64,000 nucleotides of DNA from the NCBI GenBank assembly GCA_030770425.1, contig JASJFT010000125.1:1-64000 (forward strand). Direction: 5' to 3'. The notes under the pieces are model-generated. The model saw only the letters and a list, made by a program, of their open reading frames with translations, was not told the origin of the DNA and made no database searches. This stretch comes from Darksidea phi. Taxonomy: Eukaryota > Ascomycota > Dothideomycetes > Pleosporales > Lentitheciaceae. Of the stretch, positions 24,238-36,537 are shown piece by piece (position 1 is the first letter of the stretch; each line of letters starts with the position of its first letter). The position numbers and the translations under genes were made by a program.

Positions 24238-26742
24238 ATGGCTACGGATATACCTAGAACCATTCCAAACGACTATCATCATTATTCACCGCTCGATTCA
24301 TCTCGGAAGGAGATCCGTTTGTTGCATTTGAGATTGTGCGACGCACCTGATGGAGAACTCGAAGCTGTACTGGTTCGCACCTTCCTAGGCCTACACCCAC
24401 CATATCAGGCGCTATCATACTGTTGGGGCAACCTGGGTGACACGGAGCAAATCACGTTGGTGCTCAAAGAGTCTATGTCCGTCTCGTCAAGTACCCTAGA
24501 AGCAGGTACAGAGCCTCAGACAATCAGTGATGATGAGCGTACAATAGTCGTCAAGCCCTTTAATATCACTTCTAACCTAAGGGCTGCTCTTCACTCTCTC
24601 TGACATACAAACACTTCCTGCTTCCTCTGGGCGGACATGCTGTGTATCAATCAGGGAGATGTCATGGAACGCTCTCTGCAGGTTTCTTTCATGAAAGACA
24701 TTTACACCAGCGCTAGCTCAGTCCTGGTGTGGTTGGGCAATGATCCTCGTATGGAATTGGCGGTCTGCCATGATAACAATGCGGAGCTACTTTTGTTTGG
24801 TCGTGCGCTTCAGAGGGGCAGCTCCCAACCCTGGTCGATCAAAGATATCATCAAGAGGTTCACGGACAACTTCCCAGAAAGCTACGATTCTCCGAATATG
24901 AGCATATTTGCTCGCAATGGAGAATCGTCAACAAGCTTCTATCATACCCTCGGCCAAAACCGCAAAAAGATTATGCGGCTTTACCGCCAGGATCCGCCAG
25001 ACGACCAGCAAGATGGATCAACCGATACCCTTGGCGTATTGACAAGAGTGTTTCTTCTCTGGGTTCACTATTCATTTGTGGTTGACCACGCTCAAAACAT
25101 AAGAAATGGTCAAGTTCTCGAACACAAAGAAGCACTCGGGGCTTATCTGGAGCATGCGATGAGCCCGCAATCAGATGTATGGCAACTTTCACAGCTCGCC
25201 CTGGCCGAGCACAACGCTATGACCCCGTCAGGCTTCTGCGAGTCCATTCAGCAGCGGATAGCAGAAGTTGGCTCTCACCCGTGGTTCAGCCGAGCGTGGG
25301 TCGTGCAAGAAGTTGCCACCAACCCGAACGTTGTGGTCCGTGTGGGCGACAAAGAAACCAGCTGGGATGCAATCACCTGCCTCAACCATGTCCGTTTAGC
25401 ACTTGTTGGTATACACAGCTATTGGTTACGACTTGATAAGTATCCAAATCAGATCTTCGATCGTCCAACTACGACAATTCCAGGAATTTGGAATGTAATC
25501 GACGAATTGCGAGGAGAAACCCCGGGCCTTCCGATTCTGAGGTTATTGCCATATTTGGGTACACTCACAGCCACTGATCCGAGGGACATCGTCTTCGCAA
25601 CCTATCATCTTGCAACGGATATCTCAGCGGAATCATTTCGTCCAGACTACACCAAAAGCGTGGGAGAGACATTCGCATTATTCACGAAGTGGATAATAGA
25701 TAAGACCGTGTCTTTAAGCATCCTATCCTTCAGCTGCCACGGCGGTGATTCGGGGCCAATGTCATCTCTTGGGACATGGGTACCAGACTATACTCAACTG
25801 AATGTAAACACAGCTTTTCACAGCCGTGGCTTCCAGGACAGGTCTCCAACCGGATCGAGAAGTGCGGGTCCTCTTCGACGCATTTGTTCCATGCCACAAA
25901 TGCTCTCTTTGGAAGGGACCCGAATCAGCACCATTGAGGAGGTGGTTGGAATAGAATACCTCCGTAAATATCTCCACCTATTCGACGAGGATGCAGACTG
26001 GTTCGATATTCCTATACCTCTCATATGGGTTTGCGTACGCCATGTCCACCAAGTATGCTTCTATAGCAAACCGAAAAAGGTCCAGTACCTCGAGGATGCT
26101 CAGTTGCCGAAACTGACATTAAGGACGTTCATGCGAGTCCTTGGCAGATCTGACCATGAGGAAACCTACCAATACTTATATGCTCCGCTTTGGAAGGATT
26201 TTGATCCAGACCTGACAACTCTCAAGTATTCATGGTCAGAAAGTGAAGACATGAAGAGATGGATGCGAAACTCCAATATCGCCTCAGGTATCGCAAAGAC
26301 ATTTCTCGGTGGATATTTGGGAAATGCAGCTTTATTCTTCTCTGAAGATGGAAGGCTCGGTCTGTGCCCTAAAGCTGCTCAAGGTGGAGATAGCATTGTA
26401 GCTTTGAACGGTGGTGTAACACCGTTCATTCTTCGACCAACACAATCTGGGTCTGACACAGATTTGGTGGGTATGCTACGGAAGCCTGACACCTACCAAA
26501 TGATTGGTGAGTGCCACTTGGATGGAGTTGGGCCTGCGAAAGACACATGGATTGACAGTCGGGATTGGCAAGACAAGCTTCATGAGGATCCACTTGAGTC
26601 GGCACCTTGGTTGGACAGTGTGCATCGAGCTCGGCAAGACAAGCTTCATGAGGATCCGCTTGACCTGTTACGTTGGATGCATGCGATGATGCCCATTCCA
26701 CGCAGGGGCGAGTTTTGGACCAAAGTATTTCACATTGAATGA
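24238..26742 (+). pseudogene. HET-domain (heterokaryon incompatibility) protein with one in-frame TGA
   Basis: A single frame from ATG 24238 to TGA 26740-26742 would encode 834 residues but carries TGA at 24601-24603. HET-domain (PF06985) blocks lie on both sides of the stop: YQALSYCWGN before it, FLWADMLCINQGD and SSVLVWLG after it, then WFSRAWVVQEV. HET proteins trigger cell death on non-self recognition in hyphal fusion. No GT..AG intron can remove the stop; a CGA to TGA change is the likeliest cause. The 700 codons after the stop are open and normal, so the mutation is recent or the stop is read through. Near the C-terminus a 66-bp unit is duplicated. If translated, only the first 121 residues would be made without readthrough. 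Confidence 0.8.
26567..26664 (+). repeat. 66-bp direct duplication inside the HET gene
   Basis: GGCAAGACAAGCTTCATGAG at 26567 recurs at 26633, giving two copies of RQDKLHEDPL or WQDKLHEDPL 22 residues apart. The second unit continues into different sequence. The frame is kept. Confidence 0.8.
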
Positions 26743-27283
26743 TAAATTGACAATCAAGCAATTTTCTGCATGTTTGGTATACGATTTGAAACGCTCCTCC
26801 GTAAACCTGGACCTATAGCACATCTGCCAGTAGCTCTGTCGCCCCTGCTACCAGTTTTCAGTCTCACCAAATCTTCAAAAGCAGAAGGCGCGAGCGAAGC
26901 GCGCTGCGAAAGAAGCGGAGACGAGCAAAGGAAAGCGGCGGCCGGAAGCGGAAAAGGCCTTCGGAAGAGGGAACGGCCGCTAGGAAGGCTAAAAAGGTGG
27001 GTTGGCGTAGAGTTAGTGTTAGACCTACTCCTGTGCAGGATGCTGGCTGGCCTCCTATGTGCGCGTGTCCTCCAGTTGTGTCCGGGACAGGGTGGTATCG
27101 TGGCCGGGATTCGTATGCGGCCTTTGCCTTGGCTATCTCTTCCTTCCTGGTTGGGCATTGGCGGTTCCACGCCTCGTGTTCTCCTCGACAGGTCGCACAT
27201 TTCCAAAGATGGCTAGTGAGAGTAGTCTCTAAGCGTAGAGATCTGCCGTGACTAGGTCTTAAGGGAAGCGATCAAACATTCGA
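26743..27283. other. Island DNA with a basic-protein-like stretch
   Basis: GC-normal DNA between the HET gene and the right decayed repeat. A plus-strand frame near 26870-27010 reads as a run of Lys/Arg (SRRRERSALRKKRRRAK) ending in a stop. Such basic ends are common in pogo/Fot1-type transposases, but no DDE motif is visible, so I do not assign it. Confidence 0.3.
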
Positions 27284-29060
27284 TCACGCTAGTAAGGAGG
27301 ATGGCCGACCCGTACCGGCTATACCCTTACTATAAACGTCGCTACTAGATAGTATTACGAAGAGATAGAAGGGTTATTATCGATAACGGGACGGTATATA
27401 GCCTTAGATAGTATAATACCTTATTACGTATTTGATTTGGATTTGTATAGTGGGAGTCTCTTTAGAAGGTCCGTACGAAATATAGTAGGAGTTTGTACAG
27501 TAGAGGTACTATACCCACACCTTATATACGATAATAGGGCTATAGAGCTATATATAGTAATACCGACGAGGTAATATTTCGAATATTGAGGCGCTGGACG
27601 AGAAATAATATGTAATACCGAACTATAGAGCCTAGTTAGGAGACTAACAGCGGTAGCGATAAGTTAGCGTACCTATACTACCACCTATAGTATAAAAATT
27701 ACCTACGATAATACTAGTATCCTACTTATATCTATCTCTTATCCTTAGCTAGCTTCCTTATATCTATCTCTTATTCTTAGCTAGCTTCCTTACTATATAT
27801 CCTTAGTCTTCTAGTAATGGCGAGAGTAGTAGTACTAATATACACTTTTCCTTAAACTTACTATTAATACCTACTAACTATATATCTTTACTGACGATTG
27901 TTCGCCTAGTCCTTTATTAGGACCTTTAGTAGAAGGAACTAGGGTATAATAGGCTATTTAAGTATAGCGCTCTAAACCTTTTAAATATTACGGCGGAGCG
28001 TCGCCGGTACTATAGGCGGGAGGTACTACCGATAGGGCTCCTTAATTATAATAATTATTAGTATAAAACTAACTATACGTTAGATATATTCGAGGGAACG
28101 AGTAGTAATAGGATTCTCGTATAGCTATTAGTAGTTACCTATAATATATTCCTATCTAAGGCCCTATATAACAAGGATAGGCGTTTCGTCGAGAGGTAGC
28201 TATTCCGTCTACGTAGGCTAGAGGATAAGCTTATATAGGAAAGACCGTTTAGGAGGAAAGAATTAGCCTTCTTAGTAGGCTATCGAGGGAACTAATACCT
28301 AACGGAGAAGATAGAGCTAGTATCTATAGTAGATACGATACGAACGATAGCGTAGGGCGTAGAGGGTTCGGTATTATCGGTACGCTTAACTATCTATATA
28401 TATTATTAGTAAATTAGGAGCTATTATTATTGTATAGTTACTACTTATACTATTACGTAAGATATCGAAATATTAAAATATAATAAGGTAATTAGAAATA
28501 CGGAAAATACAGCCAGCCTAGGAGCCAACGTGACGTTACGCCGGGTAGTGGCCTAAGCTCCTAGCGGAGGTGGCGGTCGCGGGTTATATAGCTAGGTCGA
28601 GTTTAAGGTATAGTAAATAGCTTATCTAGCTAGCTAAGAAAGATCTAAATAAAGTGAAGACTACGAGCGCGGAACGAGAGCTAGCTAAGCAAGAATATAA
28701 GGATAGAACCTAGGAGATAGTAGCGAACGATCGCCGGAAAACTTTAGATAAAATTAAGTATATACGGAGGCGTACTAAGACTTTAATCTTGTAGCTTTAA
28801 GCGCTTTACGAACGTATATAAAGTTAAACTACTTTTATAAGTCTTTATCGTTTACCTATATAAAGCGAGTTAGTAACGTATTCTTAGCTTCTTAATACGG
28901 CTACTTAAAATTAATTCAACTATACTACAACGATAGCTTTCGAAACACGGCGAGACAGTGCGGCTATGAAAACTATTACTATACTAATAATTATCTTTCT
29001 TCCGGGGACCTTTATTGCTATATTATTTAGTATAGACATATTTTAGTAGAGTTCGGACGA
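27284..29060. repeat. AT-rich decayed repeat, right copy
   Basis: About 1.8 kb, extremely TpA-rich and stop-rich in all frames, beginning GCTAGTAAGGAGGATGGCCG. Its first 130-140 bp are the reverse complement of the left copy (about 21650-21787). No recognisable polyprotein or transposase survives. Composition and decay fit a transposon erased by RIP. Confidence 0.8.
27725..27788. repeat. 32-bp tandem duplication in the decayed repeat
   Basis: Two adjacent 32-bp units, each starting CTTATATCTATCTCTTAT, differ by one C/T change. Confidence 0.85.
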
Positions 29061-29916
29061 TGGCGACGATAAGCTAAAGGTATCGCGAATATTTTGGATG
29101 TATTGGACTATAACGATTCCCTTGACTGCGCTTGTAATGGTGGGATGGCTAGTCTGGACGAAGAAGAACGTGGGAGGGTTACAGAGGTGGGAAGAAAGTG
29201 GATTCAACCAAGCAGGAAGGAACGAGAAGCTAGACTGATTCGAAAACTCTGTTGCTGCCATTCCATCGCCCGTTATCAGACGTTTAGCGCACTCCGCACA
29301 AGGATAGGAGCGCAAGTGTTTTCCGTCGCTCAGATGATTCAAGCATACACACGTTCATCCAGAACCTCGATTTCAGAACGGCTTCTTGTAGCAAAGAAGT
29401 GTGGCAAATCGAAACATTGGAGTTGGCACGCGGTTTCTATCTACGCATTAGAAAAAATAGAGTCAGCGACAAATCATAATAAACAATAAGCATTGAATAA
29501 TGATCTACATGTGATCGGCAAGGTTGTCTTGTATTTAGCCGGCATACCATCGCACAACATAAGAAGTTCCTCCTGGTTGAGACCCCGCTTTAGGAAAATC
29601 GATAATGCAATCCCTCAGCGCCACCAGTTTGGGGGCCATCGCAGACCAGTCACCAGACTGCGTCACCTTACGACTTAATACCAAGCCGCTAGAGCGGCCA
29701 GAAAAGAGAGTGAGGCGCCCTACCAAGCTATCTAACTGGCCCGGTTGCATGGATAACTGAGTGTGCAGCATGCACTCCTCACCTTGCGAACGGTTCAAGG
29801 GCACAGCCCCGCCCCACCTAGCTGGACCCCAGAAGGGCTTTATATAATAAGCATCACCCGGTAAAGCATAGGATCCATATGCACCACCAACATATTCAGA
29901 CTTTTATGTTGACAGA
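29061..29916. other. Intergenic, right margin of the island
   Basis: About 850 bp. Open frames at 29094-29489 (plus) and 29535-29804 (minus) have no family resemblance, splice support or neighbouring exon that I can find. A gene fragment is possible. Confidence 0.4.
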
Positions 29917-31334
29917 ATGAACTCGCCCACACCATCACTCCCCCTCGATCCGGGCATACTGCAATGCAGCAACTGCACACTTGCAGCCGCATGGTTCGCA
30001 AATGTGTTCGCAGGTGGATTGGATGATGTTGGAATGGTTTCGACCGTGAGCTATATCAGAGACTGCATTTCTCACTACCTAAACGCGAGCAACACGCCTG
30101 CCCCGTCCGATATCCAAATCATTTCGTGGTTCATAGACACGGGATCGTGGAGCCCTAAGACCAAGACTGTTGCCGAAATCCTAGTAGACTTTGCGAAGAA
30201 TCAGTGCATAGATGAGATGTGCTCGAAATTTGCATGGCGTGGCGACGCGGACATCGCTGGCGGGGGGGTAAGTGATTGTTTGAGTTACCGCTCTCTACCT
30301 AGGTAGGCCTCGGCTAACAATACTAGATGCTAGTCACGTATTATCTCCAAGCCTTCCTTACACTGATTTACGCCCTATCCAACATAAAGGCTCTGGCAAC
30401 CCCGAAATCTTTATCGCGCTGGCGATTATCATTCCAACACTCATCTCGGACATTTCTCGAATCGTCCACCATCTATTCAGCAGGAATGCTAGTTGCAGCC
30501 CTCGTAAACCTCGCCAGAGGGCTCGCAGATTCAACAATGTCCCGCTCAATATTCTCCCTGTTCGCGACGACACTAGCATCGCTTATTTGCGTTTTGTCAA
30601 CCTTTCTTGCGTATGTCTTTATGCGCGGGAATTTGCATCGAACGAAATGGGTGATCGGGCGAACCATCATACTAGTGCTACTAGCCTGGGTAGTGTCAAT
30701 CATCTCGCTTGTCGTGTTCGGCCCAACCTACAAGCACTATATCGCCATGGGAGCCGCCCATTTTGAGGGTGCACTCTTCTGGGAAGCATCTTGTGGAACG
30801 AAGTGGCTCCAGTTGCTCATATTCGATTCTGTCGTTACGATAGGTATCTTTGGCTTTGCTGCACTTTGCCTCTTGAACCTTAGGCCGAGGAAACAGAGCT
30901 CCTACAATACGCTCTTTACGTATGTGTGTGCGTGTTTGTCGATCATAGGATCCTGGGGATCCTTGATTCTGTTTACGTACGTGGTATATCAAGCGAACAC
31001 CGCTAGCGGGGCCTCGACGGAACAAACTCAGTGGACATTCGGCCAGGTTCTAGCACTGGCGACGTGGGTTCCGGTTCTGGTTGACTTTGCCTACGTGTTC
31101 TTCGAGGGCCCGCAGGAGGCGTACACGGGGCAAATGGCGGAACCGTTCTGTGCGACGACGACGACCTCGACCCCGACCCCGGGCCTAGAGACCGAGCAAA
31201 ACACAGAACCTGCTACATTGAACGGCGAAACTCAGGCCTTCTTGGAGACGCGTCCTGAAGAGCATGGCGGCGAAGACATCGGGGCTGAAAGACAGGCAAA
31301 TATGAAAAAAGGACTGAGAATGAACACAGTGTGA
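29917..31334 (+). CDS. Multi-pass integral membrane protein, function unknown
   Basis: Predicted 452-aa protein in two exons, 29917-30267 and 30327-31334, joined by a 59-bp GTAAGT..TAG intron in phase 0. Residues 1-117 form a probably extracytosolic domain with five cysteines (CSNCTLAA, YIRDCISH, NQCIDEMC). After it come about seven hydrophobic segments, beginning MLVTYYLQAFLTLIYALSNI, and then a Thr/Pro- and Glu-rich tail. An N-terminal Cys-bearing domain followed by about 7 helices resembles fungal receptor-like membrane proteins, but there is no CFEM or Pth11 signature. I do not recognise the family. Confidence 0.75.
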
Positions 31335-33086
31335 CTATGGGAGGGGGATGAACGTTGCAAGTATAAGTTAAGGTAAAGAGAACAAAAATAGAAAGAGGAT
31401 GTGCGTTTGAAGGCCTTGGATAGCTGTCTGAGGTATGAATAATAATATTAGGTAAATATTTTCACTGGGAAATGGTCTTTCGTTTACATCTTGATGTTTT
31501 TTCCTTATAATATGATACATAACGTTAAGTTGTTAAAACTAATGGCTACATGGGCTCGTGAGAGTCCATTGCGTGTTAGGCCACGAGGGTAGATCGGCAC
31601 CAGCAGAAGCAATATTGTCGCGATTCTTAAATTGTAGCTAATTTTCATTCGAAAAACCCATCAAGGCACCACTTAGGTCCAGATCTTACAAGATATAAAA
31701 CAGCGTTCCAAAAGATGTTATATCTTATCCCTCGTGGGGATCGCGTGCTCCGAGAGTAGCTCGTTATCTCTTCACACATAATACTGGAGCGAGTGGAATA
31801 AACGTTACACTCTAATAGACACTCATATCAGCTACACGAAGTTGTATCCAGCATCTGGGAACACCAGGTAAGCACATCTTTCAGCAAACGTCTACGAGTA
31901 AAAGAAAGGTCACTGCAGTGGACGTTACCGCTGCGGCAGTGTAGTCCCGTCGAGCCTCGGTGATCATATGTTGTCAATCACGCAACGGCGTGTCTTCACG
32001 TATGAATAATGTAACTTAATGCCCCTGTTAGACGGTCCGGATTGTGACGCGGTCTTGAATGTCGGACGTGGCTAAGAGCATAAGATTATGATGGACGCCA
32101 TATAATGCTGTGTTATGGTAATGCCGTTTATAATCTAATCAGAGCTTAGTAGTAATAGAGCCAAATACTTTGAGAGAATACGGTTCGCCGTGCATAGCCA
32201 CTCGAGGTACCTCCGAGGCTCTTCTTGGGCAATTGCCCCTATCTATGTCGAAGCCTACATTTTTAGGATAGCTTACTTTGTTCCTGCAGAATCACGCCTC
32301 TAGTTCGGTGGCTCAGGCAGTACGAGGCAGACTCGCAGCCCCTGTTTCCCCTCCTTCTCCTCATTCTACGGTGAGCTTGATCCTTCCTAGCCGCGGGTCG
32401 TAGCAAGGTCTTCAAGGGGTGAGAACGGTACAGTCATTGGCTGGCGCTCCTTGTTACGGGATGCAGCATCGTCCCGTAACGGTGCTCTATAAGGCCTTGT
32501 GGACATCCTGCGGATCTATGTCGCGCTGTACGTAAGATGAATTGCTGGAAAAAACCCTCCTTCACGGGACCGGGTCTGATACGTAATGGAGCGAGGCTGT
32601 CGAGCGCTTTCAAAATCTGCAGCTCAGTTCGAATGAATGCTATTTCCGGTATGGGATCTGTAACGCATGACAGCCAACCTCATCTACGCCTCTGCTGCGG
32701 ACGGGGTCCCTGCTAGGAAGCATTGGTTCCGGATCTTAGATATGTATCCACTTGTCATGCGCCTTGTAAGGCGAACACGAACCCCTAGTCTGAATAGCAA
32801 TCTCTATGGCTGCATCTTATCTTTCAGCAGCAGTAGTACTACAGATAGCAATGTCTACCATCGTATGACTTTCCTCGCCACGAGATACGCACCGCTGTCT
32901 CCGGGGGAGAGGTTGGCCAGACCCTGGCTTTGGAGCATGAACAAGTTGTTGGCATCAGCAGATAGCGTTACATGTTGTCAGGCCGCGCTGCACACCGCTA
33001 CAAGCTGATCGAATCATCTCATTAGTTCCCTTCCGGCGTACGTGCTAAGACTTGCGGATTCGGTCTGGAGGCATGAATGGATCTCA
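31335..33086. other. Intergenic region
   Basis: About 1.75 kb. An ORF at 32667-33008 (113 codons, ATG) has no recognisable domain and no continuation; I leave it uncalled. Otherwise nothing. Confidence 0.45.
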
Positions 33087-33890
33087 ATGAGTCTCAAGTT
33101 GAAAACTGTTGACGGAGGAGTACCACCCTTTGTAGGCCAACTTCCGCCACTCTTGGAGATTCCCATTCCGATGGCCAAGGTGAGAGACCTTGTCACCATT
33201 ATTATGGAAAGACGCCATCAGCTTGTGACAATTCTCACCGTTTATCCGCCGGATGCATTCTCTGATGACAATGAGCTGTCACTGAAGACGGCTGGAACCG
33301 TTGCGGAGTCTCTTCGGGTTATGGTCCTCCAGAATGAGAGAGGAAGAGGCAGTATTGCCATTGACTTCTTCTTACTCGGGTCTAGCCTTTGCCTCGCTTG
33401 CAGTCGGACCGTTGCCAATGAAGTTGCGGATAGAGTCTACAACCGCTTTCTCACCGCAGGTACAACTTTCATTGGTTTTCTTTTAATCCCGTTCAATACT
33501 TCTGGGGAATCCTCGATATATCGCGGAGGCTTCTTTGTGTCACTAGAATGTGTCAACGTTGGGGCTCTTACATATCGCTTTACGGTTGGTCCGGCCCATC
33601 GCGATATGAGTGTACCAGCGAGAAACATAGTCAGAGGGCGCGCAATTCAGCTTAATGTGAGCTTTCCTGTTCCATCGGACTTTTTCAGACACCAAGCTAT
33701 GCATAATTCACAGGATAGCTGGGAGGATTTTTCTGAGGTGCTACGGAAGTATTGTATGGATGGGATGTTACGCAACGTTATGCCGGAGAACATAGCCGCG
33801 GCAGAGAAGAGGCTGGAACTTCTGAGAAAATTGGCTCCAGGCAGCCTTGCGTACTACGACGTCGAGGACTTTGATGTAGCGGATTTTTAG
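33087..33890 (+). CDS. Orphan ORF, 267 aa
   Basis: An uninterrupted frame, with the first ATG at 33087, ends at TAG 33888-33890. The frame is open further upstream to 33042 without another ATG. The protein looks folded: alternating hydrophobic beta-like stretches (FFLLGSSLCLACSRTVANE, GTTFIGFLLIPFN), then a charged helical C-terminus (AAAEKRLELLRKLAPG). There is no signal peptide or clear membrane segment. I do not recognise a family. Codon composition is ordinary, unlike the AT-rich DNA that follows. A missed upstream exon is possible. Confidence 0.5.
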   Translation: MSLKLKTVDGGVPPFVGQLPPLLEIPIPMAKVRDLVTIIMERRHQLVTILTVYPPDAFSDDNELSLKTAGTVAESLRVMVLQNERGRGSIAIDFFLLGSSLCLACSRTVANEVADRVYNRFLTAGTTFIGFLLIPFNTSGESSIYRGGFFVSLECVNVGALTYRFTVGPAHRDMSVPARNIVRGRAIQLNVSFPVPSDFFRHQAMHNSQDSWEDFSEVLRKYCMDGMLRNVMPENIAAAEKRLELLRKLAPGSLAYYDVEDFDVADF

Positions 33891-35054
33891 GAATGATACT
33901 CACGGGACTTAGCATCACGTGCCGTCACGCGCTGCCAAGAACTGAGGTTGGTCACTACAACATGGCCATGCATTCTCGAGGTTATCCTTCGACCGCAGCG
34001 ACGGGTGCAGGGGACCCTACTAGCGACGCACGTCGCTACGGTTAAGGGGATAGCCCCATCGGATCACGTGAGATACATCTGCACTAGGGGAGTGTAGGGA
34101 TAAAAGCAGCTAGCTATAATAAAGCTAGTATAACTTGGTAATATAGCTTATATAAATTCATAAGTATGCAAAGCGGAAGCCGATTTCGCTAGCGACTGTA
34201 CGAGCTGCCATGGAAGTCCAGTCAGATTTCTATCGCCCTGACGCTTAGTACCAATATGTCAGCAGCCTAGCCACAAGCTGCGGCTTAGCTCCTTATTAGC
34301 TAATATATATTACAATGTATTCAGAACCATCCCAACAAGGATCCTTGTTCGCTTTGTTGGAAGTATCGACCAGGGTGGCAACGTCGCATGACGCAGCGCG
34401 CGACGACCGCCATAAAGCTAATTAACTTAAGACTTCTTAGCACGAAATAAAGACTCTTTAACTAAGATCAAAGTGCTTTATTGATTTAAAAGGCGGAAAC
34501 GGCTTAATCGTTGCGCTGTAGTAGCTTAGTGCTGTAAGACTATAAAAAAGCGGCTATTCGTAAATTAATGCGATAGCAGCGATGCGAACGCAATTTTTAG
34601 AACTATAAGGATTAAGGTATTTATAATTAAGTATATTACGTAGCTAAATAAGATTTATATAGATTTTAGAGTGTTATTAAAGCCTCTATTACCTTAACGT
34701 CGAAGTACCTGTAGCTTGTCTCGCTACACCGATTGTCTCGCTACGGACGGTAAGACGTTAGTCTGTTGTTGAATGATTTACAGTGTCTGGGACTTGGGAG
34801 GTAATCAAGAGGAGATGACATAACGGCAGCATAAAATTGGTTCTAGACGATCGAAGCCTCAGCTATCGTACTTGGCTGTTCTCCGCACTGGATGGAACGG
34901 AGAACATGCACGTTGTTGCAAACTCTCCAACGAATCATATTCGAAATCGTCTCAATCGAAAGATGGGAAGTCCCATTCCATAAATGACTCATTTTTCACG
35001 ATCGTCGGACTAGCTTACAATCGGGTCTAACGTCTCCGGTAACTGACCTCTGCT
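33891..35054. other. Intergenic, partly AT-rich decayed DNA
   Basis: From about 34090 to 34760 the sequence is TpA-rich with stops in all frames, like the other degraded-repeat blocks but without the GGTCGGCCATCCTCC terminus. A short duplication of TGTCTCGCTAC occurs near 34720. Nothing coding. Confidence 0.45.
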
Positions 35055-35351
35055 TTACTTACCCTGCGTCGCTCCATCCTTCTTGGTCTGCCCATCCTTC
35101 TTCTCATTGTCCTTATCACTCTTGCTAGATTCCCTCGACGAATCATTCCACTGGTACGGCATATTGTCTTCCAAAAACACCTTTTCATAGGCGAGGTCGA
35201 CGATCTCTTGGTATGTTTCTACCGGCCACTTAGCGACGTGCTTCATTATTTCTTCTTCAGTAAGTGTGCCGGGGGCGCATGAAGAAGTGTCGGTGCGCGC
35301 GTGGTATTCTTCATTATCTTTCGCATCGTTTTTGGAGGAGGGTAGGGACAT
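35055..35351 (-). CDS. Small acidic/polar protein, 98 aa, unknown
   Basis: Single-exon frame with ATG at 35351. It has a polar N-terminus, a central amphipathic segment (TEEEIMKHVAKWPVETYQEI, then VDLAYEKVFLEDNMPYQW) and a Lys/Asp/Ser-rich tail (KSDKDNEKKDGQTKKDG). There are no cysteines and no signal peptide, so it is not a typical secreted effector. I do not recognise a family. The codon pattern and ordered middle region suggest a real gene rather than chance. Confidence 0.5.
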   Translation of the reverse strand: MSLPSSKNDAKDNEEYHARTDTSSCAPGTLTEEEIMKHVAKWPVETYQEIVDLAYEKVFLEDNMPYQWNDSSRESSKSDKDNEKKDGQTKKDGATQGK

Positions 35352-36537
35352 GGTGTTGGATTATTTGGGTGTGCTTTTTGGAAAGTTGAATGGGGTTGCT
35401 TTGAGGGTTTGTTTGACGGTTTGGTGTGTGCGCGGAGAAGGGGCTTTTATGTGGCAGGATTGCTTCTTTGTTGCATTGCTAGTGACACTTTATTGCCGTT
35501 GATGAATGATGGGAACGTTTTATGGCGACCTGCACAATGTGCTAACAAACAAGGATCCGTATTCCTGAGCCTCCAGTGTGTCCTAAGCTCACTGGAGGTA
35601 GCCCGACATAGTTCCGATAAGTTATTTTACACAATCTATGCGTTGTAGGATTTCATATAACGGAATGTCTCATTGTTTAAGCATTCATTTCTGCGTAAGC
35701 AGTTCTTTGTCGTTCAATGCAGTTAGCGAGCGCTACCACAGAGGAGAGTGACGAGCTCACAACCCGGAATGGAAAAGGAGCGCTGGTTTACCACCAGTTT
35801 TAAGCATCCTCCGCGACGAGCTATTTTAGCCTAGTATGTGCTCGGTGAGGCACAAGACGACCAACCTTTGCTGGGTTGTTGTCAAGTTGTTCGAAATAAT
35901 GAACACCCCGACGTCTAGCCAAGCCACAACACTCATATAAGCTCTCCTCCTGGTTCCCAGCTTACCTTAGTATTATTAGTCCAAAAACTGACACGAAAGC
36001 ACCGTGAAGATGTACCATGCAGTGAGGTGACGGTGAAGATCAGGCCGCGCTCTGCATCTTGCCCGCTGGCTCCTGCTTGACGTTCAGTGCCACGTCCTGC
36101 TTCCCGGAGCTTTTGACTGCTTTGATTGTTGGATTCGTTGTTTAGTATGGTCTCTGAATGTTTGGTGCGTTCGGTAGCACCGGAGTTATTGGCGGCATTA
36201 TAGTAGAGACTTGCTCGAGCGATATGGTTGTGGAGGATAGAATATAAAAGACACTTTAAAGCCGTAAAGGACCGGTTGGTGCACCCAGAATCCGCTTGAA
36301 GGAAGTAGACTCGACTCGTGGGAGGAGAGTTGAGCGCGTTCGTGGGGTGCGTGAACCATCCAACAAGCGAGTCCCGCAGACGAAAATAAAAACGAAGGGA
36401 TGGCGACACTAGCTCTCTTCCTCTCACCTAGGTTTCACAACAACTGGCTCCCCCTACTTAACGAAACCGCGCGGTTGGGGGCTCTCCTGCTCGTCAGTGA
36501 ATGCAGGACGTAATTACTATTAGATACAATGCCCAGC
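35352..36537. other. Intergenic region
   Basis: About 1.2 kb. The minus-strand frame 35933-36427 lacks an ATG; part of it (about 36000-36210) reads as a polar protein and might be an exon of a short gene, but I find no partner exons. Confidence 0.4.

Noticed and set aside
26770..27216. Possible pogo/Fot1 transposase C-terminus
   Set aside because: Only a basic stretch is seen; no DDE motif, helix-turn-helix or intact frame.
35933..36427. 164-codon minus-strand ORF
   Set aside because: No ATG in the frame and no partner exon; only part reads as protein-like.
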